In this document: piece by piece, positions 57,783 to 64,000 of the stretch
How positions within the stretch are numbered: the first letter of the stretch is position 1
Layout: every line of letters begins with the position of its first letter
DNA from: Arabidopsis thaliana
Taxonomy: Eukaryota; Streptophyta; Magnoliopsida; Brassicales; Brassicaceae
Length of the DNA stretch: 64,000 bases
Direction of reading: 5' to 3'
Assembly (NCBI RefSeq): GCF_000001735.4
Contig: NC_003070.9
Coordinates: forward strand, 29,063,971 to 29,127,970
Notes under the pieces: model-generated
The model's database searches: none
Seen by the model: only the letters and a program-made list of their open reading frames with translations
Told to the model about the DNA's origin: nothing
Translations under genes and position numbers: made by a program

Positions 57783-60700
57783 ATGGGTTGCGGAGGATCA
57801 AAAGTAGATAATCAACCAATAGTGATTCTCTGTAGAGAACGAAAGGAGCTGCTTAAAGCGGCGTCGTATCATCGTTCTGCTCTCGCTGTCGCTCACCTAA
57901 CTTACTTCCAGTCTCTCTCCGACGTCGGTGAAGCTATTCAACGTTTCGTTGACGACGAAGTCGTAGCTGGTTTTTCTTCTTCTTCTTCGCCGGATTCTCC
58001 AGTTCTTACACTTCCGTCCGACGAAGGGAAACCGACGAAACACAAGAGGATTTCTCCTTCTTCAACCACCTCAATTTCTCATTCCGTCATCGAAGAAGAA
58101 GACACTGATGATGATTCGCATTTGCATCTAAGCTCCGGATCCGAATCCGAATCAGAAGTTGGATCTAAGGATCATATCCAAATTACTAGCACTCCAGAAC
58201 AAGAGCGGTCAACGGAATCATTTCCTTCCGGTTATCATCCAACAAACTATGCTCCACCGGTTTACCCACCTGGTTATCCACCCGGTTACCCATTCAGTTA
58301 CCCGACCGGTTATTCATCGGGTAATTATCAACCGGGTTACCCGAATTACACAGGTGAGAATCCATACGGAAATCGAGGAATGTATTACATGAAGAAATCT
58401 GCGCCACAATCACGACCGTTCATTTTCCAACCGGAGAATCATCGAGTGGAGGAGAACGCGCAATGGCCGTCGGATTCTGGATTTAGAAACACAGGAGTGC
58501 AACGGAGATCGCCGTCTCCGTTACCTCCTCCGTCACCACCTACGGTTTCAACTTGGGATTTTTTGAATGTGTTTGATACTTATGATTACAGCAACGCCCG
58601 TTCTCGTGCTTCGGGATATTATCCGATGGGAATGGCGTCAATCTCAAGCAGTCCTGATTCGAAGGAAGTTAGAGAAAGAGAAGGGATTCCTGAGCTAGAA
58701 GAAGTAACAGAGCAAGAAGTTATCAAGCAAGTGTATAGACGTCCCAAGAGACCAGGATTGGAGAAGGTTAAAGAACACAGAGACGAGCACAAGCACAACG
58801 TTTTTCCTGAGAGGAACATTAACAAAAGGGAAGTTCCAATGCCAGAACAAGTCACTGAGAGCTCATTGGATTCAGAGACAATTTCGTCTTTTTCAGGAAG
58901 TGATGTAGAATCGGAGTTTCACTATGTTAATGGTGGTGAAGGAAAGAGTAGCAGCATCAGTTCAATCAGTCATGGGGCTGGGACAAAGAGCTCGAGAGAA
59001 GTAGAAGAACAGTATGGGAGGAAAAAAGGAGTGAGCTTTGAGTTGGAGGAAACAACGAGCACTTCGTCTTTTGATGTTGAATCTTCCAAGATAAGTAGCT
59101 TATCCAGTTTGTCGATTCATGCCACTAGGGATCTCAGAGAAGTTGTTAAGGAGATCAAGAGTGAGTTCGAGATTGCTTCTTCTTGTGGGAAGGAGGTTGC
59201 TTTGTTACTTGAAGTCGGCAAGTTGCCTTATCAGCATAAAAACAATGGCGTTAAAGGTACTGTGTCTTAACTCGTATGTTTTGCTAGCCATGATCATGCA
59301 TTAGTTTACAGCTAGAATAAAACTATCTGCTTTTGTAACCCATGCGTTTAAATTTTGCAATGTTATGTCATGGTTACAAAGTAATGCTGATAAACTTAAG
59401 TTTAATGGTTATTTGATGAATTGTAATATGAACAGAAATGTTGAAAACTCTAAATTCCAATATAATGGGAAAGTATCTTAAATTATTGTGGTTTAGACTG
59501 ATTTGCTTGGTGTTGAACTATGAACCATGTATTCTGTCCGCACTGCTTTTTAGATGAAGGTCTTTTTTACTGTTTTGTTTGGTGGGGTTTTAAATGAAAA
59601 GTTTTGCTTTTCAGTTATCTTATCCAGGATCATGTATCTGGTAGCACCATCCACACGGTCATCGCACTCTCAGCCCAGACTATCAATACGTTTAACATCT
59701 AGAACTCGAAAAATGGCGAAATCATACAATGGACAAGATGTTAATGGAGGCTTCAATGGAAACCTCTCATCAACCTTAGAGAAACTGTATGCGTGGGAAA
59801 AGAAACTGTACAAGGAAGTCAAGGTATTAATATTTTTAATATTTGATGCAGCTTTGTGTTTCTGAATCACTAATGGGAATCTATATCACATATAGATTCT
59901 TGCGTGATGTTAAATTGTGATTTGCGTGTGATGGCAGGACGAAGAAAAGCTTCGTGCTATCTATGAAGAGAAGTGCAGGAGACTAAAAAAAATGGATAGT
60001 CATGGAGCAGAATCTATCAAGATCGATGCTACTCGGGCAGCCATTAGGAAGCTTCTGACCAAAATCGATGTTTGTATAAGATCAGTTGATTCGATTTCCA
60101 GCAGAATCCATAAACTTAGAGATGAAGAGTTGCAGCCACAGTTGATACAGTTAATTCACGGGTAAATCATCTCTCTATATTTTGACATCTTTTTACAGAT
60201 TAAGCTGAAAAAACTGATATTTTGTGTTTTGAAGGTTGATAAGAATGTGGAGGTCAATGCTGAGGTGCCACCAGAAACAGTTTCAGGCGATCAGGGAGAG
60301 CAAGGTTCGATCTCTAAAGGCGAACACAACCTTACAAAATGACTCTGGCTCTACAGCAATTCTTGATCTTGAGATAGAGCTTAGAGAATGGTGCATCAGC
60401 TTCAACAACTGGGTCAACACCCAGAAATCATACGTCCAGTTCCTAAGCGGATGGCTCACGAAATGCCTTCACTATGAACCCGAGGCAACCGATGACGGAA
60501 TCGCTCCTTTCTCTCCTAGCCAGATCGGTGCACCGCCCATCTTTATCATTTGCAAAGATTGGCAAGAAGCAATGTGTAGAATATCTGGAGAGAATGTGAC
60601 CAATGCAATGCAAGGTTTTGCTTCAAGCCTACACGAGCTATGGGAGAAGCAAGAAGAAGAGCAAAGGGTAAAAGCGCAATCTGAGCAGCGAGATGCAGAG

Positions 60701-60967
60701 TCAGAGAGAAGTGTGGTTTCGAAAGGTCGGTCAGAGAGCGGGATATCAGCTTTGGATGATTTGAAAGTGGATTTAGATTCAATGAGGAAGAGGCTAGTCG
60801 AGGAGAGAGGTAAGGGTAAAGAAACCATTAAGCTTGTGAACAACGCGTCTTCGAGCAGCTTAAAAGCTGGTTTAGTTCCCATTTTCGGGGCACTGAGAAA
60901 ATTCACATCAGAAGTTGTGAAAGCTCATGAAATTGTTAGGCTTCAACATCCTCAGACCTCTTCTTGA
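57783..60967 (+). CDS. DUF630/DUF632 protein, N-myristoylation candidate (AT1G77500)
   Basis: Plant-specific protein of 879 residues from exons 57783-59256, 59615-59823, 59938-60161 and 60235-60967. It starts MGCGGSK, a strong N-myristoylation/palmitoylation context expected to hold it at the plasma membrane, followed by DUF630 (about residues 1-60). The middle is disordered with a Pro-Gly-Tyr repeat (VYPPGYPPGYPFSYPTGY, about residues 155-190). DUF632 starts around residue 460 (LREVVKEIKSEFEIASSCGK) and runs to about 800 with VILSRIMYLVAPST across the first splice and coiled-coil-like helices. The acceptor at 59614 rather than internal AGs is chosen because it restores this motif. Relatives include leaf-rolling and NRG2-type proteins; the role here is unknown. 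Confidence 0.93.
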
Positions 60968-61383
60968 GTAGAGAGTGTGGACTTACCACATTTTTGCACC
61001 GTTTTGAAGTTTTGTTACTTGCAAATTAGACATAGGTCTATATAGAAGGAAATTGTTGTATAGATGAGTTCATATTCAATTATTGGTTGGTTAGTTTCCC
61101 TTGTAAACCGTTTTTAAATGGTGAAGAAGAAGATATCTAGTTTGCCTTGTAAGCCGTTACTTGCTGAATTAAAAAGAATGTAATATGACTGTTCCTGGTT
61201 GAGATTAAAAGGAAAATAGGATAAAGCTATGTGGAATAGATTAGAGAGTATGGTTAGGCATGATCTATGTCTATAAGACTATAATAGAGTATCTATAATG
61301 GCTAGAACTTAAACTAAGAACGATTATGATGAATTGTCAACTATTGGATCAGTTTTGGAAGAAGAAAAGAAAAATTACATATA

Positions 61384-61920
61384 CAGTAAAACCTTTATAA
61401 ATTAATAATGTTTGGACTGCAAAATTTTATTAATTTATAGAGGTATTAATTTATCGATAAATTAATAAATATTAATTTATAGAGAGATTTTCTTAATTTA
61501 GTAACTTTTTAAAAAACTTTATGAGATTTTTTCATTATAGAAAATATATTTCTAGAACCAGTTACAAGTATAACATAATAATAATGACTAGAAAACAATA
61601 CCAAAAATTTTGATACACTAAAATATGAAAACTATAGTCAAACAAAGAACAAATATGAATTTAAGCAAAAAATTATTATAAATATATTTTACAGAATTTT
61701 TTTACATATAATATATATATATATTTGATATATTTATACAATTATTAATTTATAATATAAATGGGACCATATATTTACATAGAATTTTCAAAAAAATTAT
61801 TATCTTATTAATTTATCGATTTGTGTAACTTTTTACACTGGTCCCAACTTGGGACCGGAAGAATTTATTAATTTACAGAGGTTATTAATTTATAGAGTAT
61901 TAATTTATGAGGTTCTACTG
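61384..61920. mobile_element. Emigrant-like MITE (pogo/mariner-related, TA target site)
   Basis: 537-base element with terminal inverted repeats: left CAGTAAAACCTTTATAAATT, right (reverse complement) CAGTAGAACCTCATAAATTA. A TA lies on each side (61382-61383 and 61921-61922), the target duplication of Tc1/mariner elements. Subterminal TTAATTTATAGAGG motifs are repeated inward on both sides. No coding capacity. The termini match, from memory, the Arabidopsis Emigrant family of about 500 bases, mobilised by pogo-like Lemi1. Several mismatches between the two ends suggest an old copy. Confidence 0.85.
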
Positions 61921-62613
61921 TAAACTACTGTGACATTTTTCATAACTTAACTTGGAAAAAAATATGAAATTTAGATATGAAAAATCACAAATTCACAACA
62001 AGGTAAATAGTTTCAAACTATGCACAATGTTGCAGGCGATAGTTTCAAACTCTTGACAAGTTGACATGCATAAACTACAAAACTATCAAAGATTTCTCAT
62101 GTTTTGGATTCGTATTTAGTAGTTTTATGCATTTTGTTCATTATCACACAACTTAATAAATCATCAGTGTAGGTACAATTACAAAGACAATAGTCTAGAA
62201 CTTAAAAATCATTTTTACAAGTGCAGAAATGGGCTATGTTGCCATATGGCTTCACAATGTCAAAACGGGAGAGATACTATGGTTAGGCATGATCTATGGT
62301 TTAGGGTTATCAATACTGGCTAATTATGTATCAAAGTCAAACCACCATGGCTTTCATTTTTTTTTGGTCAGTTATTTTTTTTAAAATGCACATTACATTA
62401 TTATGTTGACTCAGCAGGATATAATAATGAGAAAATCTAATGCTATTTAAAATAGAGAAAAATTAAGAAATAACTTTCTCCTAATTGTGATTTTCTTTTC
62501 AATGGTTGATTATGGAAGTAAATATTGAAATATCAATAACCGCTGTGGGTCAAAGAGTCAATGACAATTATTACTTGCCCAAAAGTTAATGAAAAACCAA
62601 TGACGAGGTTTAT

Positions 62614-62632
62614 CCAATGAAAACTCTCCACG
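62614..62632 (+). promoter_or_regulatory. ER stress response element of PDIL1-2
   Basis: CCAAT, nine bases, then CCACG: an exact ERSE-I match (CCAAT-N9-CCACG), 140 bases upstream of the ATG. NF-Y with bZIP28/bZIP60 bind this element in the unfolded protein response, which is known to induce PDI genes. A second CCAAT lies at 62597-62601, followed by TGACGAGG overlapping it. Confidence 0.7.
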
Positions 62633-62771
62633 TGTATGTATGACCAGTAATCATCCAGCGATTTCGTAATTTCCAGTGTAAGAAATGCGCTCATAAATAT
62701 CATCTTCTCTATTGAGAAGAAGAAGAAGAATTCACAAGAAGAATATTCACAGAGAAGAGAGAGCGATAATA

Positions 62772-64000
62772 ATGGCGTTTAAGGGTTTCGCGTGTTTTTC
62801 GATTCTTTTGTTGTTGTCTCTATTCGTTTCCTCTATACGAAGCGAGGAGACGAAGGAATTTGTCTTGACTCTCGATCACTCTAACTTCACCGAAACCATC
62901 TCCAAGCACGATTTCATCGTCGTCGAGTTCTACGCCCCTTGGTAAGTTCTCTATTACTCTACTCTTCAATTTCTTCTTATTCGTGAGAGATCTCTGTTGC
63001 CATGGACTTATGTCGTGAAATTCGTGGTTAGTGTTAATTTAAATGGCGCAAAGCTTTTGATTTTGATTGATTGCGTCTAGTCGAATTCTGTAGATAAAGT
63101 GTTTAGGACTATACTTTGGTACAACGATGCTTGATTTGTAATTGATTCGTGATATCTATGTGTTTTTGCTTTGTTTCAGGTGTGGTCACTGCCAGAAGCT
63201 TGCTCCTGAGGTGAGAAATTGGCTTTGAAATCACTTTCTTAGGATTTGTGTGTGAAACCAATCTATTTTAGCTAAAATGGTTTATATTTGATTGTTTACA
63301 GTACGAGAAGGCTGCATCAGAGTTGAGTAGTCATAACCCTCCTCTTGCTCTCGCCAAGATCGATGCTAGTGAAGAAGCAAACAAAGAATTTGCTAATGAG
63401 TACAAGATTCAGGGTTTCCCCACTCTTAAGATTTTGAGAAATGGAGGGAAGTCGGTTCAAGATTACAACGGACCTCGTGAAGCTGAGGGTATTGTCACTT
63501 ATTTGAAGAAGCAAAGTGGTCCTGCTTCTGTTGAAATTAAGTCAGCTGATTCTGCCACTGAGGTTGTTGGTGAAAAGAATGTTGTTGCTGTAAGTGTCTC
63601 TAATGGATCATTTTTTCTTGGTTTCTTTTCCATTAGTATTGCAGGCACTAATGTCTAGCTCTGTTGTCTTAGGTTGGAGTGTTCCCTAAATTATCCGGGG
63701 ATGAGTTTGATTCTTTCATGGCCCTTGCTGAGAAATTGCGTGCTGACTATGATTTCGCACACACTTTGGATGCTAAGTTTCTTCCTCGTGGAGAGTCTGT
63801 GGAAGGACCTGCAGTGAGGCTGTTCAAGCCTTTTGATGAATTGTTTGTTGACTCCAAGGTAAAGGGGAACCTTTTCATTTTGTACATTACATCAATGAGA
63901 AGTCAAGTTTTATGCAATAATGTTTCAAATTATTTATTTGATTTGCGAATCATGGATTCAGGACTTCAATGGGGAAGCTCTAGAGAAATTTGTCAAAGAA
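62772..64000 (+). CDS. PDIL1-2: Protein disulfide isomerase, N-terminal part (AT1G77510, partial)
   Basis: ER enzyme forming and rearranging disulfides. Exons in the window are 62772-62941, 63180-63210, 63302-63589, 63673-63858 and 63962 to beyond the right edge. Signal peptide 1-24 ([14 protein letters not shown]), then thioredoxin domain a with active site CGHC at 58-61, split by intron 1, and cis-Pro in [12 protein letters not shown]. Domain b begins around residue 135. The second CGHC domain and the C-terminal ER retention signal are outside. Exon 2 is only 31 bases. Phases are consistent through the visible part. Confidence 0.96.

Larger units (their letters stand above)
60968..62771. 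other. Spacer between AT1G77500 and PDIL1-2
   Basis: Holds the AT1G77500 3' UTR, an Emigrant-like MITE (61384-61920) and the PDIL1-2 promoter with an ER stress element. No gene seen. Confidence 0.5.

Noticed and set aside
61384-61920. Element considered as a Helitron or hAT relic
   Set aside because: TA target duplications and CAGTARAACCT inverted repeats fit a pogo/mariner-type MITE; there is no 8-bp duplication and no CTRR hairpin end.

Overview
This is nuclear DNA from a flowering plant, almost certainly Arabidopsis thaliana. It is about two-thirds A+T, the genes are compact with many short GT-AG introns, and the spacers are AT-rich. Every spliced gene I rebuilt gives a protein whose length and sequence match, from memory, the A. 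thaliana chromosome 1 block AT1G77330 to AT1G77510. No database was consulted. Locus names are recalled; exon boundaries were read from the sequence and checked by requiring an open frame and a total coding length divisible by three.

Layout, left to right: the 5' end of an ACC oxidase (minus, cut by the window edge); a 3.7 kb gene-poor AT-rich stretch; a damaged PPR gene (minus); a KRTCAP2-like oligosaccharyltransferase subunit (plus); the PPR gene APPR6 (minus), divergent from glutaredoxin GRXC3 (plus); the amino-acid permease AAP3 (minus); a 3.8 kb spacer with a Helitron 3' end and, at 17.0-17.4 kb, a small single-exon gene for a putative secreted IDA-like peptide (plus); cyclin A1;2/TAM (minus); a Ser/Pro-rich protein (plus); an intronless PPR gene (plus); beta-galactosidase BGAL16 with 19 exons (minus); a plastid-type alpha/beta hydrolase, MAGL5 (plus); proteasome beta3 subunit PBC2 (plus); transcription factor NAC032 (plus); the giant armadillo/C2 protein CSI3 (plus); clamp-loader subunit RFC3 (minus); an aspartic protease (minus), divergent from thylakoid ascorbate peroxidase (plus); a DUF630/DUF632 protein (plus); an Emigrant-like MITE; and protein disulfide isomerase PDIL1-2 (plus, cut by the right edge).

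The genes do not form one pathway. They are an ordinary euchromatic mix of housekeeping functions (proteasome, replication, ER folding and glycosylation), stress functions (NAC032, tAPX, GRXC3, PDIL1-2), metabolism and development. Several promoters carry readable motifs that fit their gene: an E2F site and MYB3R-type AACGG motifs at the cyclin, an E2F palindrome at RFC3, two TGGGC motifs at PBC2, a perfect ER stress element at PDIL1-2, and ABRE/as-1 motifs at NAC032.

I saw no CRISPR array, phage, plasmid or gene-cluster system. The observations most worth following are the IDA-like peptide gene, the decay of the AT1G77340 PPR gene, the near-identical 31-nt promoter module shared by MAGL5 and PBC2, and two unexplained coding-like fragments at about 21.0 kb and 31.9 kb.
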